DNA of 64,000 nt. It comes from Chrysemys picta bellii (taxonomy: Eukaryota > Chordata > Testudines > Emydidae). How positions within the stretch are numbered: position 1 is the first letter of the stretch; every line of letters begins with the position of its first letter. Shown here one piece after another: positions 32,873-44,356 of the stretch. The DNA is taken from NCBI RefSeq assembly GCF_011386835.1, contig NC_088795.1, positions 16,597,441-16,661,440 on the forward strand, given 5' to 3'. The notes under the pieces are model-generated. The model did not search any database and was not told where the DNA came from. It saw nothing but the letters and a program-made list of their open reading frames with translations. A program made the translations under genes and the position numbers.

Positions 32873-35147
32873 CTAGACAGTTGCAATGTTAGGAGAGGGC
32901 ACATTTTTCCAAGCATCCTTTCCTGTAGCCATAATGGGTAGAGCGCTCAAAAAAACTTTTCCTTAATCCCTCTTGCGGGTGATTTCTCTCTAAAAATGTT
33001 AGCAGAAGGTGGGGCTGCATGAGCATGCCTGCGTTTTATGGCACAGCTCTTGAGAAGCTTTAAAAGGAAACATGTTTGTTCTTGCTGGGAACCTGATTCA
33101 AATTGTAGGTCGAGCAAAGAGTCTTCAGTGCTTTGTGAATGGAGTATGTAAAGTGGATTTATGAAAAGACCATAAGATAAATCCTCAGTTTTCTACTTGA
33201 GTCAAACTAAACGTAGCTGCCTTCCAGAAAAAACAATGATCAGGATACCCTGAGGAAAAGTCATAATGTGGGCAGAGGGACCAGTACAAAACAACTGCAG
33301 CCTCATTTGCCACTGGAGGGCCATAGGGGGCCAGTTTGTTGGGTGGTGCCAGGTTCCTATAAGTGTACCAGTACTGGACAGGAAGTGGCTAAAAACTGGC
33401 TTAGTGGAGGGTACATGGCCCAGGTGCTGGGGATGTGCTGATCCATTGCATCCCCTCCGCAGTCAGCCAGTGGGGCTGCGGTAGAGACCTGGCTGTAGGC
33501 TCCCCTCCCCCCCCCCCCACACACGCGTCTGGCAGAAATCCAGAGGGGGGTAGGGGTGTGTGGATGCAACCCCTGAGCTGCTACAGGTTTAATGTCCTAA
33601 GGGGCACAGGGTTTTAGCAGGTGCAAGGCAGTGTTCTAATGAATCTGGCCCAATGTGGGCCATGGCCTACAGTGTGTTAAAGAATGTGTTAATGCTTCAG
33701 CTTCTCATTTAGGGTGTTTGACAAGACACTGCAGATTATAAATAATGGATGAATTCCCAAAGTATGTCTGTATTTCCTGGCTGACGTCCCACATGGGTGA
33801 ACCGAGTTTTCTCCTTAATTATCCGTAGGAGAACCTTTGCATATTGCTCTTTAAGCATATAATTATCCTTGATCATTTGGGATGTGTATATATCCTTAGT
33901 AGTGTATGGATGTGGTCCTAATGTACAATATACTGTATCACAGCTAAGAATAAATATGAAGGACATACAAACAATGTAAAATACGGGGGGAAAGGCTCGG
34001 ACACACTTCTTCTGGCATGGGTGGAACAGGATCAGTCCCATAATTCGTTACAATGCCAACATCTGGTTCAAAAGTCACTAGGGGTCAGATCTGGCAGCTC
34101 TTAGTCCTAATGAAATCACTGAGACTCTTCACATCATACGTTTCTGCGGCATTGGGCCCAGAAAGTGCATCTGTGCTTAGCGTGGTATGTTAGCCAGTAA
34201 AATGTACAAATAAGGTCTATAAAGAAGGTTTTCAGTTTTATATGTTTTAGAATATTTGAAAGTAAACGGCATCTGTGAGGTGGGGTTGGGTTTTGCCTCC
34301 TTTGAACTCCCAGGGTGCCAAACCTTTCCCTCTGAGTGGCCTATTAGTCCCTGGGGCCTCTTCCCTTACGTTTCTTTGTGGAAAGGGGACAGTCTGGCCC
34401 TCTCTATTTTCAATAATCAAATTTCTCCACCAGTGGTGTAAAATAAGCTACTTTTCACTATAGATGCCATTTGCTTTCTAAGCTTGGACAATGAACATAG
34501 ACCGGCCAATAGTTTTACTTCTTTTTCCAGCCAGTTTCCAGTGAATACCACTTTCCGATTTCTCATCTAGTATTTCATTCTCAGGTCTTTGGGCTGCAAA
34601 GGCTGCAGAAGCATTGTACTTTGTTTGAAATAAAAACTGTTTCCAGTGGAGAGGTCTTATTCTTCTATTTAAAATATTTTAATAATCTTCAATTTTTGTA
34701 AGGCTTAGCTGGACAAAATGAAATTGAGGCATTTACTCTGATCATGCCCTTTTAAGTTCCAAGTGAAAATACAACTTTTAGTTATTATAAGGAATATGTT
34801 GAGAATGAGCCTAAGTGAACAGATCAAGAGCTGCTCAAAAATGTATATTGTCCAGGCAACATTTGGAAGGAAATAAACATGATTCAAATTTTCATAGATA
34901 CTTGCAGATGTTCTAGTAAGTTAAAACCAAATAAACTGTGTTCTTTGGGGTCTCCCATGTCCCCCCCCCCTTTTTTTTTCTCCTCACTGGAAACAAGAAA
35001 AAGAACAAATTTCATTTTCCATTGGAAATGCAGAAAATTTAGACTGAATGAAAATTTTTGTTTTGTTAAATAAAAAAATGGTTTGGAAAAGAAAACCAAC
35101 CAGCTCTATCAAATGTGTGTCCTAACTCTAGGACAGTAGGTCTAGGA
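32873..35147. other. Non-coding DNA with minor repeats
   Basis: A C-run is at 33509-33520. An imperfect hairpin at 34085-34160 (GGTCAGATCTGGCAGC, TGCGGCATTGGGCCC) is a probable palindromic MITE. At 34985-35107 is an AT-rich repeat ending CAACCAGCTCTA. No exon was recognised. Confidence 0.4.
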
Positions 35148-35237
35148 CAGATCCTTAAAAGTATTTAGGCACCTAACTTCCATAGAAATCAATCGAAACA
35201 ATGGGAGTTAGGTGCCCAAATACCTTTTGAGGATCTG
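35148..35237. mobile_element. Palindromic MITE (CAGATCCT family)
   Basis: CAGATCCTTAAAAGTATTTA is mirrored by AAATACCTTTTGAGGATCTG, with TTAGGCACCTAAC and GTTAGGTGCCCAA arms. The short loop contains AATCAATCGAAACAATG. It is related to the MITE inside the MIR at 2634. Confidence 0.75.
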
Positions 35238-35945
35238 CACCGTAGCCATTTTCTTTCATTCATGCAAGTATCAAAATGCTAGCTACATCACATCAGGCAG
35301 CACCCTTCCACCTCACAAGGGAACCGACGGACGTATTCGCAAGTGAGACATTCTCTGCAAAGCACTGTGCACATTTATGATGCGGTGTAAATAATAATGG
35401 GTCCAACCACACCACAGAGATCACTCAGACTTTTTGGGGGTTGGGGGAGGCGAGTAATCATCAACCTCTATAGCTCTGTGCCCTCTGCAGGGCTGGACTC
35501 TCTTAAACCTTGTTTACCAGCTTGTTCTTTGCTTGAGGCCAACACCAATGCAACTGCACCTATTGCTGATAACAGGTACAGAACGAGCTAGTGTATCTAA
35601 GGGTATGTCTACACTATGGGATTATTCCGATTTTACAGAAACTGGTTTTTGGAAACAGATTGTACAAAGTCGAGCGCACGCAGCCACACTAAGCACATTA
35701 ATTTGGCGGTGTGCATCCATGTACCAAGGCTAGCTTCGATTTCCGGAGCGTTGCACTGTGGGTAGCTATCCCATAGTTCCCGCAGTCTCCAACACCCATT
35801 GGAATTCTGGGTTGAGAACACGGTCGCTGATGGTTCTGGGTACATCCTCCCCCTCGCACCCCCTCCCTCGGGGAAAGCAATGGCTCACAACCATTGTGCG
35901 CCTTTTTTCCTGGGTGAACTGTGCAGACGCCATACCACGGCAAGC

Positions 35946-37227
35946 ATGGAGCCCAGTCAGCTCAAGACAGCAGTCATGAACATTGTAAACACTTTGCGCT
36001 TTATCGTGCAGTTTACGCTGAACCAGGACCTGGAAAAGCAGGCGAGGAGGCGGCGGCTACGGCAGCGCAGCCACGAGAGTGATGAGGACATGGACAAAGA
36101 ATTCTCTCAAACCGCGGGCCCCGGCGCTTTGGAGATCATGTTGTTAATGGGGCAGGTTATAGCCGTGGAATGCTGATTCTGGGCCCGGGAAACAAGCACA
36201 GACTGGTGGGACCGCCTAGTGTTGCAGGTGTGGGACGATTCCCAGTGGCTGCGAAACTTTCGCATGCGTAAGGGCAGTTTCATGGAACTTCGTGACTTGC
36301 TTTCCCCTGCCCTGACGCACCAGAATACCAAGATGAGAGCAGCCCTCACAGTTCACAAGCGAGTGGCGATAGCCCTGTGGAAGCTTGCAACGCCAGACAG
36401 TCAATCGGGGATCAATTTGCAGTGGGCAAATCTACTGTGACGGCTGCTGTGATCCAGGTAGCCAAAGCAATCACTGAGCTGCTGGTACGAAAGGTAGTGA
36501 CTCTGGGAAATGTGCAGGTCATAGTGGATGGCTTTGCTGCAATGGGATTCCCTAACTGTGATGGGGCGATAGACGGAACCCATATCCTATCTTGGCACCG
36601 GAGCACCAGGGCAGCCACTACATAAACCGCAAGGGGTACTTTTCAGTGGTGCTGCAAGCACTGGTGGAACACAAGGGACGTTTCACCAACATCAACTTGG
36701 GCTGGCCAGGAAGGGATCATGACGCTCGGGTCTTCAGGAATACTACTCTATTTAAACGGCTGTGGCAAGGGATTTACTTCCCAGACCAGAAAATAACTGT
36801 TGGGGATGTTGAAATGCCTATAGTTATCCTTGGGGACCCAGCCTACCCCTTAATGTCATGGCTCATGAAGCTATACACAGGCAGCCTGGACAGTAGTCAG
36901 GAGCTGTTCAACTACTGGCTGAGCAAGTGCAGAATGGTGGTAGAATGTGCATTTGGACGTTCAAAGGGATGCTGGTGCACGTTACTGACTTGCTCAGACC
37001 TCAGCCAAACCAATATTCCCATTGTTATTGCTGCTTACTGTGCGCTCCACAATATCTGTGAGAGTAAGGGGGAGACCTTTATGGTGGGGTGGGAGGCTGA
37101 GGCAAATCGCCTGGCCGCTGATTACACGCAGTCAGACACCAGGGCGATTAGAAGAGCACACCAGGAAGCGCTGCGCATCAGAGAAGCTTTGAAAACCAGT
37201 TTCATGACTGGCCAGGCTACAGTGTGA
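35946..37227 (+). pseudogene. Harbinger DDE transposase (HARBI1-like), three lesions
   Basis: The product would be a DDE endonuclease that cuts and inserts the transposon in the nucleus together with the Myb-like partner. The ATG at 35946 starts MEPSQLKTAVMNIV. Frame one runs to a TGA at 36174 and continues in the same frame to about 36400 (WDDSQWLRNFRMRKGSF, then HKRVAIALWKLATPDS). Frame two (about 36405-36590) has VGKSTVTAAVIQVAKAI and the first catalytic Asp in GAIDGTH (codon 36572-36574). Frame three (36592-37227) has HYINRKGYFSVVLQAL, Asp two in HDARVF (36721-36723) and Glu in VVECAFGR (36943-36945). Lesions: TGA in place of what was probably a CpG Arg codon, a frameshifting deletion near 36400, and a single-base deletion near 36588. 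The catalytic residues survive. AATAAA is at 37331-37336. Confidence 0.93.
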
Positions 37228-37330
37228 AAGTTCTATTTGTTTCTCCTTGATGAAAACCCGCCCCCTTGATTGACTCATTCCCTGTAAGCAACCCACCCTC
37301 CCCCTTTGATCACAGCTTGCTTTCTAAAGA

Positions 37331-37336
37331 AATAAA
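37331..37336 (+). promoter_or_regulatory. Polyadenylation signal of Harbinger transposase
   Basis: AATAAA lies 104 bp past the transposase stop. A minus-strand AATAAA (37365-37370) serving the Myb-like gene lies 29 bp further on, so the two genes are tail-to-tail with facing poly(A) signals. Confidence 0.7.
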
Positions 37337-37463
37337 GTCACTATCATTTAAAAATCATTTCTTCTTTATTAATTGATTATAAAAAGAGGGAGAGAACTGA
37401 CAAGGTAGCCCGGGTGGGGTTTGGGAGGAGGATAGGAGGGAAGGAAAAGGCCACTAAAAAAGT

Positions 37464-39533
37464 TCAAAGTAATGACAGCCTTTTGCTTGGGCTGTCCACT
37501 GGGGTGGAGTGGGAAGGTGCACGGAGCCTCCCCCCCCCCACGTTCTTGCACGGAGCCTCCGCCCCTCCCCGCGTTCTTACACGTCTGGGTGAGGAGGCTA
37601 TGGAACATGGTGAGGGGGGAGGGTGGTTATACAGGGGCTGTAGCGGCACTCTGTTATCCTGCTGCCGTTCCTGAAGCTCCACCAGATGCCAGAGCATGTC
37701 AGTTTGATCACGCAGCAGCCCCAGCGTTGCATCCCGCCACCTCTCATCTCGAGCGTCTCTCCTCTCCTCACGTTCATCCCTCATGGCCTCATGTTCACTG
37801 GCAGCTTTCCTGTACTGGGACAGGGTGACCTTCCACTCATTCAGATGAGCTCTTTCATTGTGGGTTGCTTCCATGATTTCCGAGAACATTTGGTCTCGCA
37901 TCCTTTTTTTTCGCCGCCTTATCTGAGATAGCCTTCAGGATGGAGGAGGGAGGCTTGAAAAATTTGCAGCTGCGGGAGGGAGGGAAAAAAGGGAGAGAAG
38001 TATTTAAAAAGACACATTTTACAGAACAATGGTTATACTCTTTCACGGTGAACAACACTATTCACATTACATAGCACATGTGATTTCAGTACAAGGTCGC
38101 ATTTTGCATCTTAATATTGAGTGTCTGTGGCTTTGGTGTTAGAGATCACAGAGGCAGGTTTGGGCAACAGAATTCGGTTTGCATGTGGCCATGGTAAGCC
38201 ATTGTCTTTAGGCTTCTGCAGCCTTCATATATCCAGTGCCCTCCTTTCCCACATACCAAGCAAAGCCCATTGAGTGCTGCGGTTTTCCTGTTAACGTGCA
38301 GCAGCAGAAACCAAACTAATCACCCCCCCTCCAATTATCTGGGATGATCGCTTTACCCCTCCCCCCACCGCGTGGCTGGCATCAGGGAAGATCCCTGCTA
38401 GCCAAATGTGAAAAGTTCAGCGCCAATGCCTCCCGCCCCCGGCTTGGCTAACTGCAGGGAAGGATTTCTTTTCAGCCACAGGCAAACAGTCCAGTAGGAA
38501 CGGCCACCTCTGTCCCCTTAATTAAATTCCCGTATTTCAACCAGGTTACCATGAACGATATCACTCTCCTGAGGATAACACAGCGAGATAAAGAATGGAT
38601 GTTGCTTGAATGCCAGCAAATACCGGGACCATACGCTGCCAGGCTTTGTCATGCAATGATACCAGATTACTTGCTAGTAGCATGGCGTGGTCAAGTGTCC
38701 TACCATGGAGGACGGAATAAGGCTGCACTGCCCAGAAACCTTGTGGAAAGGCTTTTGGAGTACCTCCAGGACAGCTTCATGGAAATGTCCCTGGAGGATT
38801 TCTGCTCCATCCCCAGACATGTTAACAGACTTTTCCAGTAGCTGTACTGGCCGCGAATGCATCCCAAGTCCTCAGGGCAAATTAATCATTAAAAAACGCT
38901 TGCTTTTAAACCATGTTTTATATTTACAAAGGTACACTCACCAGATGTCCCTTCCATGGCTTCATGGTCTAGGATACTGCCTTGGAAGGTTTGGGAGGAT
39001 ACTTCAGTCAGGCTGAGAAAAAGATCCTGGCTGTTGGGGAGAACGGAGTGCTGTGTACTCTCCGCAAGCTCGTCCTCATCCTCATCTTTCCTGTCCGCAG
39101 AATCCTCAGGCATGGCTGAGATTACCCCCACCTCGGAATCCACGGTCAGGGGTGGGGTAGTGGTGGTGGCCCCCCCCTAGAATTGCATGCAGCTCAGCGT
39201 AGAAGCGGCATGTCTGCGGCCCTGCCCCGGACCTTCAGTTTGCTTCTTTGGTTTTCTGGTAGGCTTGTCTGAGCTCCTTAACCTTCACGCGGCACTGTAG
39301 TGAGTCCCTATTGTGGCCTCTCTCTATCATGCCCTCTCTCCATCATGCCCTTGGAGATTTTTTTCAAATGTTTTGGCATTTCGTCTTTTGGAACGTAGTT
39401 CAGCTAGCATGGAATCCTCTCCCCATATAGCGATCAGATCCAGTACCTCCCATACAGTCCATGCTGGTGCTCTTTTTCGATTTTCAGACTGCATGGTTAT
39501 GGTTACCTGTGCTGATGAGCTCTGCATGGTCAC
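37464..39533 (-). pseudogene. Harbinger Myb/SANT-like DNA-binding protein, two exons, broken
   Basis: In PIF/Harbinger elements this protein binds the transposon ends and brings the transposase into the nucleus. Exon one (39533 down to 38942) starts with the SANT-like helices around RAPAWTVWEVLDLIAIWG, then RSKRRNAKTFEK. It passes through VKVKELRQAYQKTKEAN and ends in an acidic linker DSADRKDEDEDELAEST. The donor is CTG|GTGAGT. Exon two (37969 down to 37464) follows a pyrimidine tract and CCCGCAG. It has an RKKRMRDQMFSEIM block and a charged helix EHEAMRDEREERRDARDERW. Lesions: one extra A plus a short tandem duplication near 39340-39365, TGA for Gly near 39245, an extra G near 39175, and TGA near 37937. 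An expanded 3' segment with duplicated GTTCTTGCACGGAGCC sits at 37530-37580. Splice sites are inferred from sequence only. Confidence 0.85.
38551..38841 (+). CDS. Intact 96-aa ORF inside Harbinger, function unknown
   Basis: This frame lies on the plus strand inside the intron of the minus-strand Myb-like gene. It starts MNDITLLRITQRDKEWML and ends IPRHVNRLFQ, and is soluble-looking with no signal peptide or membrane segment. It has no stop or frameshift, while both recognised transposon genes have several. A possible splice acceptor (TTTCAACCAG) precedes the ATG by 7 bases, so it could be the last exon of a longer plus-strand transcript. I do not recognise a domain. Alternatives are a third transposon protein, a captured host exon, or a chance frame. 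The opposite strand also has a shorter open frame, which weakens the case. Confidence 0.4.
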   Translation: MNDITLLRITQRDKEWMLLECQQIPGPYAARLCHAMIPDYLLVAWRGQVSYHGGRNKAALPRNLVERLLEYLQDSFMEMSLEDFCSIPRHVNRLFQ

Positions 39534-39892
39534 CTGTGTTGATCAACTCTTCACGCTGGGCAAACAGGAAATGAAATTCAAAAGTTCGCAGGGCTTTTCC
39601 TGTCTACCTGGCTAGTGCATCCGAGTTCAGATTGCTGTCCAGAGCGGTCACAATGGTGCATTGTGGGATAGGTCCCGGAGGCCAATACCGTTGAATTGCG
39701 GCCACACTAAACCTAATTCGAAATGGCAATACCAATTTCAACGCTACTCCCCTCGTCAGGGAGGAGTACAGATATCAATATTAAGAGCCCTTTATATTGA
39801 AATAAAGGGCTTCCTTGTGTGGACGGATGCAGGGTTAATTTGGTTTAACGCTGCTAAATTCGAGATAAACTCATAGTGTAGACCAGGCCTAA

Positions 39893-42300
39893 GGATTGAG
39901 TAGGGATAGATTGGGCATTTAACAGGCTGGGTAGAGGAGAAAGAGAGAGATGACTGAGGGTGGGGGAAACATGCATCCTCTCACACTTACACACCACTAA
40001 GCCTTGTGAAAACTGACATGTCGGGGGTGAAGTGCGGTGGCTGCTTAGCAGTGCACAGTAACACTCAAAGCAATGTCAGTCAGCCAAAGGAATGCTACTC
40101 TACCCAGTAGAAACTGCAAGATGGAATGTAATTTCCTGAGGCTCCATCTTGGAAAACCCCTTATTCAGGCAAGCAAATCTTACTGCCTTAAAGACCTGTG
40201 TGCATAAGGGTTACTCACATGACTAAGGGTGTGTGGGATCCATGTTAAAACTCATCCAGGCCATCTGAGCTATTGATTTGTATATTGCATATGAAATATT
40301 AAATAAATAATACATATGGAAGGAAAAAAGATACACAGAACATATGGCCCAATGCAAAGCCCACTGCAGTAAATGGAAAGACTCCTACTGACTTCACTGG
40401 ACTTTGGATCAAGCCCATAGATAAGTTGTTTCAACAGCTTAAGGGGTGAGGAGGGGAAATACAGTTAAAGAGCTTGATCCTGATCCCAGTGAAGTCAACT
40501 GAAAAACTGTGATTTACTTCAGTGGAGCAAGATGAAGCCCTAAGAGCATATACTGTCATTATTTTACTTCATTGAGCAAAGAGTTTAACACACACCAGGT
40601 ATTCAGCTGCCAAATTCCAGGTGTCATAGAATTCAGGTAGGTAGAAATGATGTGTAGAATAATCTTTTTTATACTGTAGACAGATTATACCTGGTAGTGC
40701 CATTTATTTAATGAGATATTTTGTGTCTTTTTCCAGTTAAAGAGGATTATTTTGAAGCCCCCAGTTAGAGAATATCCAGCATTTTGCTATGATTAGCGTG
40801 TCAGATTCAGGTGGAATTTTTTTTTTTTAAATTACCAGAGGTAAAGATAGCAAAGCTTAAATCCTGCATGTAATAGTTTAAAAGATTGTTTAATCCCGGA
40901 GGGAAAATTTAGCGTAACTTTCTGTATCACACAATCATATAGAACAGTAGAATGTATATTCTTTCCAATGGTATGCCTTTAGTCTTCCAGGAAGAAACAA
41001 AAATGTATGTGCCATTCTCCCTCTTCTAAAAAATATTTATCAGCAACTTTAATTGACAGGGTAGCAAAACGCTTAAAAACCAATGCATGGTTCATTTTTT
41101 ATTTTGAAGGCACAAGAAATAACCTCATGACAATAAACATTAACTTTTTAAATACAGCATTGTCATGCACAAATTCCCCAACTACAACAACTATTTACAC
41201 AGTGCTTCTCATCATGCCCTTCAAAACTGCTGTACAATAAATAATAAAAGATTAAAACCTTAAACCTGGAAAACTTAGGAAAAAATATTAGAAAATTTTA
41301 TTTCAGATTATAAAAATCCTTGAATGATTTACTTTAAGAGACAACTTCATTGCTTCCATGTGCAAGAACTAATGATCACACAGGGCTTGTGATTGGCGAG
41401 AATGCTGCTTGGGAAACATAGTCATAGGTAGGTGATAAAGTAGTTCTTTCTCCATGACTACCTCACTGTCACCAGCATATCTTTTACCATTTGTAACACG
41501 AAAATGATAGTCCATGTACATATTTATATCTGGATGGCAATAACATTGGCAGTAACATTCACCGAATGATCCATGTTGTTTTAAAGAGGCCAGCTTCCCC
41601 AGACGAACTGATGCCAAAGACCCTCTTCCTGCTTTTGCTCAAATATAAAATAAAAAGTCTAATTTTGGAGCAGCCCCTGTGATACGGATATCCAAAAAGA
41701 ATTTTTTTCATGTATGCAAGGCTCTAACTAGAAACAGGCTCTCTCTGTCTCCTCTCTGGCATTGTGCTGACGATCCTCTTAATTAGGATATAGGATCTTG
41801 AAGAACCTGACGTTCCCCTCTGGAGAGCAATGCATCTTCTCTAGTCTCTTAGAAGACTATTACTGAAAGGTATGAATGGTGTTATCCTCATGTCAAAGGT
41901 ATCCTTGTGATGGTCACAGGGAAAAGGATGCTGGAGTCACATCCGTTTCAACAAAGAACCAAATCAGTGTTATTTTTGTTTTTTAAAAAGCCCTTTGAAA
42001 TGAGCCCATTTATTTGTAGCTTATTGTTAAGCAAAGCTGTCAAATCAATTATTAATTTGGGACCTGAAAAACAAAATTAAAAAGTGAAAGATGCTGTATA
42101 GTACTTAGAATAAATGCACATGTCCTTGGTGGGGAAAGCAAGCATTAGTTTTAATAAATTACACTTGTAAAATCTCCTCTCATGTTCCTTTTCTCAGACA
42201 TGCCTTTTCCAGTGCCTTAAGGTATGGGTAATATTGACAGAGTGCCCTAAACAAGACATGTCTCTACAGTTCTGCCCTATCTAGCAATAATACTCCTTCC
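39893..42300. other. Non-coding DNA with two palindromic MITEs
   Basis: Hairpins at about 40346-40416 (GGCCCAATGCAAAGCCC, GGACTTTGGATCAAGCCC) and 40470-40545 (TGATCCTGATCCCAGTGAAG, CAGTGGAGCAAGATGAAGC) are palindromic MITE copies. 40550-42300 is AT-rich; an 82-codon minus-strand frame at 41369-41617 is discussed in findings. Confidence 0.4.
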
Positions 42301-42309
42301 CTCTTGATT

Positions 42310-42700
42310 TACACTAGCAAAAGATCACCGCACATTTTTTGTTTCCATCACTACAGAGATGCACTTTGTCTTGGAGGCTTTGGGGAATTTTCTCTAACTC
42401 CCTAATATCTTCCTTGGTCGATATGCCATGGCACACACTTATTTTAGTAGACACTGGTTCTTTTTTTCTTTGCCAAAGATTCAGTATTCTACATATATCT
42501 ACATTGATTCCTGGCATTTGCCATCTTTTAGCCCAGGTACTTAAATGATCTAAGCCCTTCTGCATCTGACTGCATAGTTCTTCATTATTTACAGTTCTTC
42601 TGACTTTATCATCATCTGCAATCCTGGATATCTTGCTTCTTACTCTTTCCTCTAGGTCTCTGTTACATGTAGACAGTTGGGAACCTAGAGAAAAAAATCT
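42310..42700 (-). repeat. Possible ancient CR1/L3-like LINE fragment, reverse
   Basis: On the minus strand a frame reads GLDHLSTWAKRWQM, resembling the RT block (L-x-x-W-A-x-x-W-Q-M) of CR1/L3 LINEs. On the plus strand TTTATCATCATCTGCAATCC resembles the reversed 3' UTR of the same group. The order and degree of decay make this tentative. Confidence 0.35.
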
Positions 42701-42883
42701 GGTTCCTTACTAAATAAGTTCTTCCCAACATGAGAAAATTGTTTAACCGAAGTCATTGTACTGCCTTGTGATTTGATTGCCCACTTATTCTGTACCAAAT
42801 ACACTGGAATCCTCTTACAGCAGAGATATTCCCTCCCACCCTTACAGAAGAACTTGACTTTCATTCTACATCATGATAATGCA

Positions 42884-43067
42884 GGGGGGAAGGTTAGCTG
42901 TGGTTTGAGCATTGGCCTGCTAAACCCCGGGTTGGGAGTTCAATCCTTGAGGAGACCACTTAGGGATCTGGGGCAAAAATCTGTCTGGGGATTGGTCCTG
43001 CTTTGAATAGGGGGTTGGACTAGATGACCTCCTGAGGTCCCTTCCAACCCTGAGATTCTATGATAAG
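42884..43067 (+). mobile_element. Turtle tRNA-derived SINE (Cry type) with CR1 tail
   Basis: The tRNA-like head GTGGTTTGAGCATTGGCCTG, with box-B-like GAGTTCAATCC, is followed by CACTTAGGGATCTGGGGCAA. The tail GGACTAGATGACCTCCTGAG, CCCTTCCAACC and ATTCTATGAT is CR1-like. ATGATAA occurs just before the element and at its end, a possible target duplication. Box A is altered (TTAGCTGTGG). SINEs of this kind are mobilised by CR1 machinery. Confidence 0.9.
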
Positions 43068-44071
43068 TAGGGTTACACTAAAGGAATGTAAGTAGATACA
43101 GCATAGGGGAACTGCATGTGGCATTATGTCACACACTTCTAGGCCCATCCAGCAGAGCAGGAATTCTGGGATGTACAGTGGGAGATGAGAGGGTATAGCA
43201 CTCCAGTTGTGCCCCAAAGGGTCTGTTCCAATGTAGGCAAATTAGAGAAGCCTTAAGGGTACTTTGCCTTCCCTAAGGTCAGTGGGGAAAGGTGGTGGAA
43301 AATGACATTCTCCATCACCAGCTGAGGAATGTCGGAGGCTCTGGTTTATAGGATCTATCCCCACACTGCCATTGACTCACTGCCTAACCTTAGCAAATCA
43401 TGCATGTTTCTGTCCCCATCTGTGACAACGGTACTAATGATGCTTTACCCATCTTTGTAAAGTACCTAGGGGGTGTATGGGTGAACAGTACTTCAGAAGC
43501 ACAAAATATTCCTTCTTCTTCGTGTTATTGGCTAGCCAAGTTTATTATAAGCAAGTCCAGTTATACAGCAACTTCCAATGTTGACCTTCATCTAATGGAT
43601 CTTCAAATAACAGTATAAGATGCTCACTGCACCTTTCGCACCAACCAAAGCATCTTTCAACCATGCAAATTTTCAACAGGTGAGTAAATCATGGCTTCTC
43701 CTTTCCAAAACCAAATAACCAAGATACTGAAAGAATTGCAACGTTTGAATTTCTTGGGAGGGGGCTGTTTTTTTTTTAAATTTAGAAATTTGAAATGTCA
43801 TTGAAATTAACAAATGTGGTTAACGCAGAGTATAATCTAAATCGGACACTGCTTCTTCTATTACATGTCTGTGCCTCAACTGCAGACTTCCTTGCTTACA
43901 CCCCGTCAGAAGGAAATGGGCTTGTTGCCCCACCCGTCTCATGGGGCACAAACAAAAGGCAAAATTATAGAACTAGCAAAAGCATGGAGCACTTCCAGAG
44001 ACACTGAGGAAAACCTAAGATGCTGGGGAGGAAGGAAGGGGAAAGTACCGCTCAGGATCCCATCTGCTCAC
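43068..44071. other. Non-coding DNA
   Basis: No gene recognised. The region 43390-43475 (GTGACAACGGTACTAATGAT, TTTGTAAAGTACCTAGGGGG) is a weak L2-like 3' end. Confidence 0.4.
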
Positions 44072-44356
44072 AGTGTTGCAGTTTTATTACAATTTTTGTG
44101 ATATGCAGCATTTGTCTAAAAGCTCCAGCTCCTGGAATCATGTGATTACACCAGACTCTCCACTTTTGTTTAAAAAAAAACAACAGCTATTTTCTTGCAT
44201 TTCTTAGTGCAGAGAAAAGCTTGGAAATATGAGCCATAATGACTCAAAAGCAAGAAGGCAAATCAAGAGCGCCACATTTATTTTTCAAAATCTTATGTTT
44301 TTTTAAGCCAATCTCATGGGGGTTTTGGAGAAGGTTGGGGCCTGACTCATTTTCAG
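44072..44356 (+). mobile_element. Non-autonomous hAT-like, CAGTGTTGC family, decayed
   Basis: It starts CAGTGTTGCAGTTTTATTAC and contains AGCTCCAGCTCCTGGAATCA, ATGTGATTACACCAGACTCT and CAAAATCTTATGTTTTTTTA. It is the same family as the inverted copy at 49797-50121. The right terminus was not found. Confidence 0.6.

Larger units (their letters stand above)
35601..39889 (+). mobile_element. Full-length PIF/Harbinger DNA transposon, inactive
   Basis: The 4,289-bp element starts GGGTATGTCTACACTATG and ends CATAGTGTAGACCAGGCC. Both ends carry the same inverted TCTACACTATG core, and TAA flanks both sides (35598-35600 and 39890-39892), the 3-bp target duplication of the superfamily. It encodes a DDE transposase on the plus strand and a Myb/SANT-like DNA-binding protein on the minus strand, convergent and meeting at about 37340-37370. 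Both genes have lesions. A third open frame lies between them. Related MITEs occur at 2284, 22707 and 63101. Confidence 0.95.

Noticed and set aside
35799..35945. N-terminal extension of the transposase frame upstream of 35946
   Set aside because: The first Met (35799) precedes a Ser/Pro-rich segment unlike the family; the ATG at 35946 gives the expected start.
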